A stretch of 13,396 bases of DNA from Gammaproteobacteria bacterium (GTDB lineage Bacteria > Pseudomonadota > Gammaproteobacteria > Chromatiales > Chromatiaceae), in assembly GCA_008080925.1 (NCBI GenBank), contig VMDJ01000096.1, positions 1-13,396 of the forward strand, in the 5' to 3' direction. Of the stretch, positions 7,809-13,396 are shown one piece after another (position 1 is the stretch's first letter; each line of letters begins with the position of its first letter). Made by a program: the position numbers and the translations under genes. The notes below the pieces were generated by a model, which searched no databases, was not told where the DNA came from, and saw nothing but the letters and a program-made list of their open reading frames with translations.

Positions 7809-8556
7809 CTTAGCCTTTCCCAATGCCGCTACACCGGTTGGCAGCATTCCTTACTATGCCATTCGCTTTAGTCCTGCTGAACAACGTAATGGACTGGCTG
7901 CACGATACAGCTGGTTACATGAAATCGATCGCATCATCAGCACCATAAAAGACCCCGGCGTCGCACGACTCAAACTGGACTGGTGGCATAAAGAATGGAC
8001 GCAAGCACTCAGTGGCTCAGCAACACATCCCATTACGATCGCCTGCGAAAAAGCGCTACCAAGGAACGCGACCAATATGATCGATGGCATCATTAAGTTT
8101 AGTGAGAAAGCGATCCTCGGCTTCAACGCACTTAACGATCAGGATTGGTTAGCAGAGATGCGCCAACGAGCTTATCTGCAATTCGCGTTTCTCAGCTCTG
8201 ACGAACTGACAGAGAACAGCATCGACTTCGCCATGCGCAGTCAATTAATTTATTGGCTCTTTTCGCTGCCAGAGCAACTCTCTATCGGCCGCATGCCTTT
8301 TCCACAATCGCACAGCAAAGATACAAAAGAGGTATTAGGCTCGATTAAGCATCTCAACTTTTGGTTAAACACACCTTTGTGGCATACGCTGACTGAGCCG
8401 CTTGAACATCAGCATGAGCACAAACTGATCGACCGTTTTCTCAAGCAACAAGAAGTCGATCTGAAACGACTTCGTAAAGTCGGTTTTTCTTCATCACGAA
8501 CTGTTGCTTATCCAGTGATTCGCTTAATTCGCTCATGGCAAGCGCGTGATGTTTGA
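7801..8556 (+). CDS. Squalene/phytoene synthase-fold protein lacking the catalytic Asp motifs
   Basis: A 251-residue all-helical protein of the squalene/phytoene synthase superfamily. The family pattern is seen in YYAIRFSPAEQRNGLAARYSW (residues 18-38), in DPGVARLKLDWWHKEW (51-66), and in SQLIYWLFSLPEQLSIGRMPFP (147-168). Active synthases carry two DxxxD-type motifs that bind Mg-diphosphate. Here the first site reads HEIDR (40-44) and the second is replaced by LPEQL before GRMPFP. This resembles NDUFAF6-like members, where the mitochondrial homologue is a complex I assembly factor rather than an enzyme. I infer a non-catalytic or altered role. The ATG overlaps the mupP stop by 8 bases with little Shine-Dalgarno sequence, so translation is probably coupled. 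No second terpenoid gene is present. The function is unknown; a respiratory-chain or quinone-linked role is suggested only by the fold and by ubiG nearby. Confidence 0.75.
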   Translation: MPNLAFPNAATPVGSIPYYAIRFSPAEQRNGLAARYSWLHEIDRIISTIKDPGVARLKLDWWHKEWTQALSGSATHPITIACEKALPRNATNMIDGIIKFSEKAILGFNALNDQDWLAEMRQRAYLQFAFLSSDELTENSIDFAMRSQLIYWLFSLPEQLSIGRMPFPQSHSKDTKEVLGSIKHLNFWLNTPLWHTLTEPLEHQHEHKLIDRFLKQQEVDLKRLRKVGFSSSRTVAYPVIRLIRSWQARDV

Positions 8557-8591
8557 TAAAATAACTTTTTCTACGATTTATAACCGCTTTC

Positions 8592-9338
8592 ATGAAGTAC
8601 CCAGCTGACTACCAAGCCAAACCAAACCTCCTTGCCAATAAAGTCATTTTGGTCACTGGTGCCGGCGATGGTATTGGCAAAGCCACGGCGATTGCGGCCG
8701 CTGAACATGGCGCAACAGTCGTGCTTGTTGGCAAAACCGTCAGCAAGCTTGAAGCCACATACGACGAGATTGAAAAACTGGGCGCACCAACACCAGCGAT
8801 TTATCCCATCAATCTCGAAGGCGCCTCTCCGCAAGATTACGATCAGTTAGCTCAAACATTGCGTGATAATTTTTCGCGGCTCGATGGCATTGTGCATAAC
8901 GCGGCCCAGATGCCCTATCTCTCTCGCTTGAAAGATTACGAAGCCACCGATTGGGTTAAGGTCATGCATGTAAATGTCACCGCTGCATTCATGCTCACAC
9001 AAGCCTGCCTCGAACTTCTTGAAGAAACAGGCAACAGTAGCGTTATCTTTAGTACAGATGATGTTGGTCACAGCATTAAACCTTTTTACGGCGCTTACGC
9101 GGCGAGCAAACATGCCATTGAAAGCCTTGCATTGACATGGGCTGCAGAGATGAGCCACACCGATGTTCGCTTCAACTTACTCAATCCTGGCATCACGTTA
9201 ACCCCCATGCGTAAACGCCTCTTTCCCGGAGAAGATAACGCCGCTCTCACACCGCCTGAGGAACGTGCAAAAGCCTATCTCTGGCTACTCAGTGATGACA
9301 CTCAGGGTATTTCCGGAACCTTGGTCAACTGCGATTAA
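8592..9338 (+). CDS. yciK: YciK-family short-chain dehydrogenase/reductase
   Basis: A 248-residue classical SDR with a Rossmann fold, predicted to be a cytosolic NAD(P)-dependent oxidoreductase of unknown substrate. The cofactor motif is VTGAGDGIGKA (residues 21-31). LDGIVHNAA (98-105) replaces the usual NNAG, N128 lies in MHVNVTAAFMLTQ, and YAASK gives Y169 and K173. Similarity to E. coli YciK runs from the N-terminus (LLANKVILVTGA) to the end (YLWLLSDDTQGISG). The catalytic serine normally lies 13 residues before the tyrosine (TSSSVG in E. coli YciK). Here that position is D156 in FSTDDVG, with S154 and T155 just upstream. It follows the synthase-like gene by 35 bases and has a weak ribosome-binding site. 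The mupP-yciK neighbourhood is the Pseudomonas arrangement. The family is confident; activity is not. Confidence 0.88.
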   Translation: MKYPADYQAKPNLLANKVILVTGAGDGIGKATAIAAAEHGATVVLVGKTVSKLEATYDEIEKLGAPTPAIYPINLEGASPQDYDQLAQTLRDNFSRLDGIVHNAAQMPYLSRLKDYEATDWVKVMHVNVTAAFMLTQACLELLEETGNSSVIFSTDDVGHSIKPFYGAYAASKHAIESLALTWAAEMSHTDVRFNLLNPGITLTPMRKRLFPGEDNAALTPPEERAKAYLWLLSDDTQGISGTLVNCD

Positions 9339-9417
9339 CCAAATCCCCTGATTTCCGCTAATATGCTCCCATAAAGACATCACAAGAATGTCTCAGTAAA
9401 ACCTAGGGGGCCCCACA
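9335..9417 (+). promoter_or_regulatory. metY promoter and leader with inverted repeat
   Basis: TTAACC (9335-9340) and TAATAT (9359-9364) are separated by 18 bases and each match four of six promoter consensus positions, a weak candidate. AGACAT (9375-9380) and ATGTCT (9388-9393) form a perfect inverted repeat around 7 bases, at or just after the predicted transcription start; it could be an operator or a small hairpin. The ribosome-binding site AGGGGG (9405-9410) is followed directly by CCCC, and CCCCT (9345-9349) upstream is complementary to AGGGG. It does not fit a known SAM riboswitch class that I can recognise. Confidence 0.4.
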
Positions 9418-10692
9418 ATGAAACTTGAATCACTTGCACTGCATCATGGCTACACCTCAGAAGCTACTACGAAAGCAGCTGCTGTTCCGATTTACCAAAC
9501 CACCTCATTTACCTTTGATGACACTCAACATGGCGCTGACCTGTTTGACCTAAAGGTTCCAGGCAACATTTACACCCGCATCATGAACCCAACCCAAGAT
9601 GTGTTGGAGCAACGTGTTGCAGCTATGGAAGGTGGCATCGCAGCTCTCGCGCTTGCGTCTGGCATGTCTGCAATCACCTACGCGATTCAAACCATCACAC
9701 AAGCCGGGGACAACATTGTGAGTACTAGCCAGCTCTATGGTGGTACTTACAACCTATTTGCCCACAGCTTGCCAAAGCAAGGCATTGAAGTGCGTATGGC
9801 ATCGTTTGATGATTTCGAGAAAATGGAATCACTGATTGATGACAAAACCAAAGCCGTATTTTGTGAATCAATTGGTAACCCAGCAGGCAACGTTGTTGAT
9901 CTTCAACGTCTTTCAGAGATTGCACATAAACATGGCGTACCACTGATTGTTGATAACACCGTTGCGACACCTTATTTATGTAAGCCTTTCGAGCATGGCG
10001 CTGACATCGTGGTTCACTCTCTGACTAAATATATTGGTGGTCACGGCACAAGCATTGGCGGCATCATTGTTGACTCAGGTGGCTTTGACTGGGCCGGCAA
10101 CAAAGACCGCTTCCCGATGTTGAACGAACCTGACCCTTCATATCATGGCGTTGTCTACACCGAGGCGCTTGGTCCTGCCGCATTTATTGGTCGTGCACGT
10201 GTTGTACCTTTACGAAACACTGGCGCTGCCATCTCACCTCACAATGCCTTCTTGATCATGCAAGGTCTTGAGACTTTAGGTCTCCGCATGGAACGTCACT
10301 GTGAGAATGCAGAGAAAGTTGCAGCACACTTAAAAGCTCACCCTAAGGTTTCTTGGGTTAACTACGCTGCACTACCCGAAAGCCCACATAACGCGACTGC
10401 GAAAAAAATCACCGACGGTAAAGCGTCAGGTATTTTGAGCTTTGGCATCAAAGGTGGCTTAGCGGCGGGTACGCAATTTATCGATGCGCTCCAAATGATC
10501 TTACGCTTGGTTAACATCGGTGATGCGAAATCACTGGCTTGTCATCCTGCATCAACCACTCACCGCCAACTAAGCCCAGAAGAGCTCGCAACCGCTGGCG
10601 TTTCAGAAGACTTAGTGCGTATTTCTGTTGGCATTGAGCACGTTGACGATATCATTGCAGATATTGATCAGGCGCTTGATCAAGTTAAGTAG
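9418..10692 (+). CDS. metY: O-acetylhomoserine sulfhydrylase (PLP enzyme)
   Basis: This enzyme makes homocysteine from O-acetylhomoserine and sulfide, or takes methanethiol to give methionine directly. It is a cytosolic Cys/Met-metabolism PLP enzyme. The 424-residue length and the insertion PMLNEPDPSYHGVVYTEALG fit the O-acetylhomoserine type rather than the shorter cystathionine gamma-synthase or MetZ. Seen residues are Y52 and R54 (IYTRIMNPT, phosphate contact from the neighbouring subunit), SGMSA at 81-85, D179 (VDNTVATPYLCKP), and the Schiff-base lysine K204 (HSLTKYIGGHG). HPASTTHRQL near the C-terminus is a family signature. The ATG has a strong AGGGGG ribosome-binding site. It is separated by 79 bases from yciK and has its own candidate promoter. 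A short hairpin follows the stop before the DoxX gene. The choice of O-acetyl- over O-succinylhomoserine is by family resemblance. Confidence 0.95.
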   Translation: MKLESLALHHGYTSEATTKAAAVPIYQTTSFTFDDTQHGADLFDLKVPGNIYTRIMNPTQDVLEQRVAAMEGGIAALALASGMSAITYAIQTITQAGDNIVSTSQLYGGTYNLFAHSLPKQGIEVRMASFDDFEKMESLIDDKTKAVFCESIGNPAGNVVDLQRLSEIAHKHGVPLIVDNTVATPYLCKPFEHGADIVVHSLTKYIGGHGTSIGGIIVDSGGFDWAGNKDRFPMLNEPDPSYHGVVYTEALGPAAFIGRARVVPLRNTGAAISPHNAFLIMQGLETLGLRMERHCENAEKVAAHLKAHPKVSWVNYAALPESPHNATAKKITDGKASGILSFGIKGGLAAGTQFIDALQMILRLVNIGDAKSLACHPASTTHRQLSPEELATAGVSEDLVRISVGIEHVDDIIADIDQALDQVK

Positions 10693-10698
10693 TTAATG

Positions 10699-10713
10699 GG
10701 GCGCTATGCGCCC
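10699..10713 (+). terminator. GC-rich hairpin between metY and the DoxX gene, weak terminator or attenuator
   Basis: GGGCGC (10699-10704) and GCGCCC (10708-10713) form a stable stem with a TAT loop, seven bases after the metY stop. It is followed by TTAATG, not a T run, so full termination is unlikely. It may protect the metY mRNA end or lower expression of the next gene. Confidence 0.35.
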
Positions 10714-10731
10714 TTAATGTAAGGAACCTTT

Positions 10732-11115
10732 ATGTCAGATCTCGGCAAACTCATCCTCAGATTGAACATTGGCATACTGATGTTATTTCACGGCTTGCAT
10801 AAGCTTGGCGGTGGCAGCATAGAATTCATAGGCGGAAAGCTTGTTGAGGTGAATTTACCCGCTTCACTAGCTTATGGTGTTTATGCGGGTGAAATACTGG
10901 CACCGATTATGCTGATCTTTGGTGTATTTACTCGCTTTGGTGCACTTATGATCGTGGTGAACATGCTATTTGCCATTGGCCTTGTTCATATGGCTGATTT
11001 GGCCAGCTTCACACAACACGGCGGCTGGGCACTCGAGCTACAGGCCTTTTACCTATTTGGCGCTTTAGCTGTTGTCTTCTTAGGCGCTGGACGAATAGCT
11101 CTGACTCGCAACTAA
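10732..11115 (+). CDS. DoxX-family small integral membrane protein
   Basis: A 127-residue inner-membrane protein with four hydrophobic segments, at about residues 7-24, 45-67, 69-88 and 99-121. The N-terminal LGKLILRLNIGILMLFHGLHKL is the DoxX/YphA signature. GVYAGEILAPIMLIFGVFTRFGA and the C-terminal HGGWALELQAFYLFGALAVVFLG also fit the family. Some DoxX proteins are subunits of thiosulfate:quinone oxidoreductase, but most are of unknown role and often act in redox or thiol stress. AAGGA stands 7 bases before the ATG. It lies 39 bases after metY, on the same strand, and ends just before a strong bidirectional terminator. Proximity to metY suggests sulfur metabolism, but this is weak evidence. 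Confidence 0.88.
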   Translation: MSDLGKLILRLNIGILMLFHGLHKLGGGSIEFIGGKLVEVNLPASLAYGVYAGEILAPIMLIFGVFTRFGALMIVVNMLFAIGLVHMADLASFTQHGGWALELQAFYLFGALAVVFLGAGRIALTRN

Positions 11116-11117
11116 CT

Positions 11118-11143
11118 AAAAAGCCCCGTTATCGGGGCTTTTT
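11118..11143. terminator. Strong bidirectional intrinsic terminator
   Basis: A perfect 11-base stem, AAAAAGCCCCG (11118-11128) with CGGGGCTTTTT (11133-11143), encloses the loop TTAT. T runs lie on both strands. It lies between convergent genes, 2 bases after the DoxX stop and 3 bases after the stop of the thioredoxin-like gene read leftward, and should serve both. Confidence 0.95.
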
Positions 11144-11146
11144 CTT

Positions 11147-12178
11147 TTAGCGCATCAGGTCTACCTCAAAGCCTCGAGCATGCAATGCATCCGTCCGATG
11201 CTGAAGAAAGCGCTGAAAATTCGGTTGATGCTGGTATGCACCTGTCGCGACATAATCCATGGCGCCATGCACATGGAAGGTTTTCAGGTAAGCCCCCGTA
11301 CGGAACACCTCTTGGCCCTTGGGGTCAAAAAACACCATGCTAGGCGCATGCTTCACACCCAGTTCTGCGACCCATTTATCCATAGTTAAGCTACGGCCAT
11401 CCGGTGTTTCAATCGGCTCTTTTGACCACATATCCACGACCGCAACATCAAAGTTAGTCAACGCATTCGCTACCGCCTCTCGCTTAAATATATCGGCATG
11501 AAGCTCATCACATTCTTGACACACCTTTTGCTCAAACATAACTAATAACGGTCTGTAGCTGTCCTCACGCCCCGACTTAAACTTAAACGGTGCAGGCAGA
11601 CTGGCCGCTAGCTCAGGCAATTTACCGGTAGCAGGTTGAGGCAAAATCTTCGCGTAATAATCTCGGAAGGCAAGAGTCTTTTCATGCTTACCCGAAACAA
11701 AATCCAATGCCACATCAAATTTATGTGGCGCAAAATAGCCATTAATACGTAACAAGACGTCCCCACCCTCATTGAGCATTAACAAGGTTGGCGTATATTG
11801 CACACGAAGCTTTTCAGCAAACTGCTTTTCAGTCGTTAGATCGCCAGCAAAGTCGGTGACTTCACGATCTCCCCACATGTTGATCGCAATCACATCAAAA
11901 TGCTGCTGAGTTTTTTCTGCAATCTTTCGATTACCAAAGTTATCGTTAAGTAGCTTTGCGCAGTATGGGCAGCCATCTTGATAGAAATACAATATGACGC
12001 GCTTATTGGCATCAGTGGCTTCAGCCACATCTTCACGGATATCAAGGAAGGATGATTTAAACCAGTCCGGTTTTTCATGGTAGCCAGGATTGACCATCCC
12101 CTGGCCTAAGCCCTCGTTTTTTTCAGCCGCCTGTGCAGCGCCGAATATCATCAAACCAATAAGTAGGTATCGAAACAT
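11147..12178 (-). CDS. Exported protein with two thioredoxin-like domains (CPYC and CQEC)
   Basis: A 343-residue predicted periplasmic thiol protein. From the ATG at 12178-12176 it begins MFRYLLIGLMIFGAAQA, a typical signal peptide with likely cleavage after AQA. That ATG has GGGGGA 5 bases upstream; a further in-frame ATG at 12208 has no ribosome-binding site and would extend the signal peptide. Domain 1 (about residues 45-165) has C70-PY-C73 in LYFYQDGCPYC and the cis-proline P130 in YTPTLL. Domain 2 (about 200-320) has C220-QE-C223 in VMFEQKVCQEC and P279 in HAPSMV. The matching phrases INMWGDREV and VDMWSKEPI show that the domains arose by duplication. The single-domain relatives include SoxW-like and thioredoxin_2-type proteins. 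A thiol-disulfide reductase or reductant-relay role is inferred. No partner such as DsbD is in view. Confidence 0.85.
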   Translation of the reverse strand: MFRYLLIGLMIFGAAQAAEKNEGLGQGMVNPGYHEKPDWFKSSFLDIREDVAEATDANKRVILYFYQDGCPYCAKLLNDNFGNRKIAEKTQQHFDVIAINMWGDREVTDFAGDLTTEKQFAEKLRVQYTPTLLMLNEGGDVLLRINGYFAPHKFDVALDFVSGKHEKTLAFRDYYAKILPQPATGKLPELAASLPAPFKFKSGREDSYRPLLVMFEQKVCQECDELHADIFKREAVANALTNFDVAVVDMWSKEPIETPDGRSLTMDKWVAELGVKHAPSMVFFDPKGQEVFRTGAYLKTFHVHGAMDYVATGAYQHQPNFQRFLQHRTDALHARGFEVDLMR

Positions 12179-12249
12179 GATGTCCCCCAACATCCTGATC
12201 TTTGTCATGATTAAGAATAGACGACTTGCTGCTGCGATGCAGGAATTAA

Positions 12250-12279
12250 GCCCCCAGAGAAATCAGATGATTTGGGGGC
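12250..12279 (-). terminator. Hairpin overlapping the end of the glycosylase gene, probable terminator
   Basis: Read leftward, GCCCCC (12279-12274) pairs with GGGGGC (12255-12250), and inside it AAATC (12273-12269) pairs with GATTT (12264-12260) around a 4-base loop. The four bases CTCT form a one-sided bulge. The stem contains the last codons and the TGA of the glycosylase gene. TTAATT follows, a weak T tail. It would separate the rluB-glycosylase unit from the thioredoxin-like gene. Confidence 0.5.
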
Positions 12280-12907
12280 ATGTGTCTTTGAGTACACATG
12301 ACTCACAGAGTGGCTTTTTACGGCATGAAACCTTAGCGTGCTCAACGATCAGCGCGTGATATTGCTTAAACAGCGAAGCATCCTCGGGAAGTTGCTGATG
12401 GAATGCTGCTTGTAGTACTGGATACTTCAGTTTTGAGCTATACAAGCCAAAGCGTTCTAACAGGCGACGTGTATAGGTATCGATGACAAACGATGGAATA
12501 TCCAAAGCATATAGAACAATGTCATCCGCTGTCTCTGGGCCGACGCCCTTCACACTCAGTAGACGCCCTCTCGCTTGATCGCGTCCCATCTTTTTAAGCG
12601 CATCAAAACTATTTAATTCGAGGAATTCACATAAATGCTTCAACCGATCAGCCTTCATGCGGAAATAGCCTGAAGGGCGCACTAGCATTTCTAATTGATC
12701 AGTAGACGTTTCAAGGATCGCTTCAATCGATAAGACATTAGCACTTTTGAGATTACCCAACGCTTTCTCAACATTTCGCCAATCAGTATTTTGGGTGAGG
12801 ATTGCACCAACAGCGATCTCGAAGGCTGAATCAGCAGGCCACCATTCAAGGTCGCCGTAGTGCGCATTTAATGAGTGATATAACGCCAACAAAGGCGAAT
12901 CAGTCAC
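12263..12907 (-). CDS. Endonuclease III-related HhH-GPD DNA glycosylase with [4Fe-4S] site (COG2231 type)
   Basis: A 214-residue helix-hairpin-helix base-excision protein. ILTQNTDWRNV (37-47) and the hairpin LLSVKGVGPETADDIV (116-131) are recognisable. D143 (VIDTYTRR) is the catalytic aspartate of the superfamily. The lysine used by bifunctional endonuclease III (GVGRKTA) is replaced by E125 (GVGPETA), so it should be a monofunctional glycosylase without beta-lyase activity. Cysteines C195, C201, C204 and C210 (spacing X5-X2-X5) near the C-terminus make a probable iron-sulfur site. The pattern fits the group of endonuclease III-related proteins that includes the Helicobacter 3-methyladenine glycosylase MagIII; the substrate is unknown here. 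The start is GTG at 12907; its first bases overlap the rluB stop (GTGACTGA, 8 bases), so it is coupled to rluB. Confidence 0.87.
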   Translation of the reverse strand: MTDSPLLALYHSLNAHYGDLEWWPADSAFEIAVGAILTQNTDWRNVEKALGNLKSANVLSIEAILETSTDQLEMLVRPSGYFRMKADRLKHLCEFLELNSFDALKKMGRDQARGRLLSVKGVGPETADDIVLYALDIPSFVIDTYTRRLLERFGLYSSKLKYPVLQAAFHQQLPEDASLFKQYHALIVEHAKVSCRKKPLCESCVLKDTCPQII

Positions 12908-13396
12908 GATTATTGCGCTTCCATAATTGCTTAACGCGGCGTGATGAGCCGTAAACTTTCTTCTCAGCTAATCGCGTGCCGGGCTTGAATAACTTACCCC
13001 AAGGACGATCTTTGCCACTGATACCAACCGCATCTAACAAGGCTTTGCGCTCATCTTTTTCAAGCTCACGCCACTGACCTGCTTTAACTGCACTGTTTAA
13101 AAAGATGGGCCCATAACGCACACGCGTAAGGCGTGAGACTGTGACGCCAACCGCTTCCCACAGGCGACGCACCTCGCGCTTGCGACCTTCCATAATGGCC
13201 ACATGGAACCAGCGATTTTGGCCATCCGCATCGCCACCAGAATCAACAACATCCTCAAAGCGAGCATCACCATCTTCAAGCTTGATACCACTGACGAGCT
13301 GATGAACCATTTCCTTGGTGACTTCGCCATGAACACGCACCGCATACTCACGATCAATCTCATAACGTGGATGCATTAAGCGATTAGCTAATTCAC
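12900..13396 (-). CDS. rluB: 23S rRNA pseudouridine synthase RluB, 5' part outside the window
   Basis: RluB makes pseudouridine at position 2605 of 23S rRNA (E. coli numbering). Only the C-terminal 164 or so residues are inside. The frame remains open to the window edge and reads ELANRLMHPRYEIDREYAVRV, which is RluB/RsuA-family sequence, so the ATG at 13376 is internal and not a start. The motif MEGRKREVRRLWEAVGVTVSRLTRVRYGP is strongly conserved in this family. The S4 domain and the catalytic aspartate would lie in the missing N-terminal part. The tail is basic (SSRRVKQLWKRNNRD). RluE or RsuA are less likely from the WEAVGVTVSRL motif and the long C-terminal extension. The stop overlaps the following glycosylase start by 8 bases. 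Confidence 0.9.
   Translation of the reverse strand, partial: ELANRLMHPRYEIDREYAVRVHGEVTKEMVHQLVSGIKLEDGDARFEDVVDSGGDADGQNRWFHVAIMEGRKREVRRLWEAVGVTVSRLTRVRYGPIFLNSAVKAGQWRELEKDERKALLDAVGISGKDRPWGKLFKPGTRLAEKKVYGSSRRVKQLWKRNNRD

Noticed and set aside
7801..8556. Active phytoene or squalene synthase of a carotenoid or hopanoid pathway
   Set aside because: Both Asp-rich catalytic motifs are missing and no terpenoid gene is adjacent.
8847..9158. 103-codon leftward open frame inside yciK
   Set aside because: Antisense shadow of a well-supported SDR gene; cysteine-rich with no family resemblance.
9375..9393. MetJ operator (tandem AGACGTCT boxes) before metY
   Set aside because: AGACATCA and GAATGTCT match the box at only six and five of eight positions and are not adjacent, so the tandem arrangement needed for MetJ is absent.
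9339..9417. SAM-II riboswitch before metY
   Set aside because: CTGATTT resembles part of the SAM-II core, but the bases before it have no complementary strand at the required place, and the conserved GCTAAA segment is missing. Kept only as an unclassified leader.
12179..12208. Upstream ATG for the thioredoxin-like gene
   Set aside because: It has no ribosome-binding site and would put ten polar residues before the signal peptide; GGGGGA precedes the ATG at 12178.

Overview
The window is an ordinary chromosomal segment of a gammaproteobacterium with moderate GC content. The evidence is the gene set and its order. serC, gyrA, mtnA, mtaD, ubiG, a MupP-type phosphatase and a YciK-type dehydrogenase lie in the same relative order as the serC-to-PA3173 stretch of Pseudomonas aeruginosa. 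GyrA matches the residue numbering of E. coli GyrA through the catalytic domain. The species cannot be named from the sequence. I see no IS element, phage gene, tRNA, rRNA, CRISPR array or plasmid gene, and no gene-free stretch longer than about 210 bases.

Layout. Positions 1-1054 (-) hold serC, missing only its last residues. Positions 1125-3722 (-) hold gyrA; its true start is 48 bases inside the longest open frame. A 205-base spacer with repeats and a long inverted repeat separates it from mtnA (3928-4986, -). A 78-base divergent promoter region then leads into a rightward cluster: mtaD (GTG start), ubiG, mupP-like, a squalene/phytoene-synthase-fold protein, and yciK-like (5065-9338). Members are tightly packed; ubiG/mupP overlap by 1 base and mupP/synthase-like by 8. 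metY (9418-10692) and a small DoxX-family membrane protein (10732-11115) follow. A strong bidirectional terminator at 11118-11143 separates them from leftward genes: an exported protein with two thioredoxin domains (11147-12178), an endonuclease III-related glycosylase (12263-12907), and the 3' part of rluB (12900 to the window edge).

How the genes work together. mtaD and mtnA belong to methylthioadenosine salvage by the deaminase route, and metY makes homocysteine, so sulfur/methionine metabolism is represented three times. ubiG serves ubiquinone synthesis. The MupP-like enzyme probably serves peptidoglycan sugar recycling. serC feeds serine and pyridoxal phosphate synthesis. gyrA, rluB and the glycosylase are information-processing genes.

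The most unusual items are: (1) the synthase-fold protein, which lacks both Asp-rich catalytic motifs and sits translationally coupled inside the ubiG-mupP-yciK cluster; (2) a YciK homologue with Asp where the SDR catalytic Ser should be; (3) the metY leader, with an inverted repeat and a G-rich ribosome-binding site that has a complementary C-run upstream; (4) a repeat cluster in front of gyrA. I found no clear evidence of a wholly new multi-gene system; the synthase-fold protein is the best lead.
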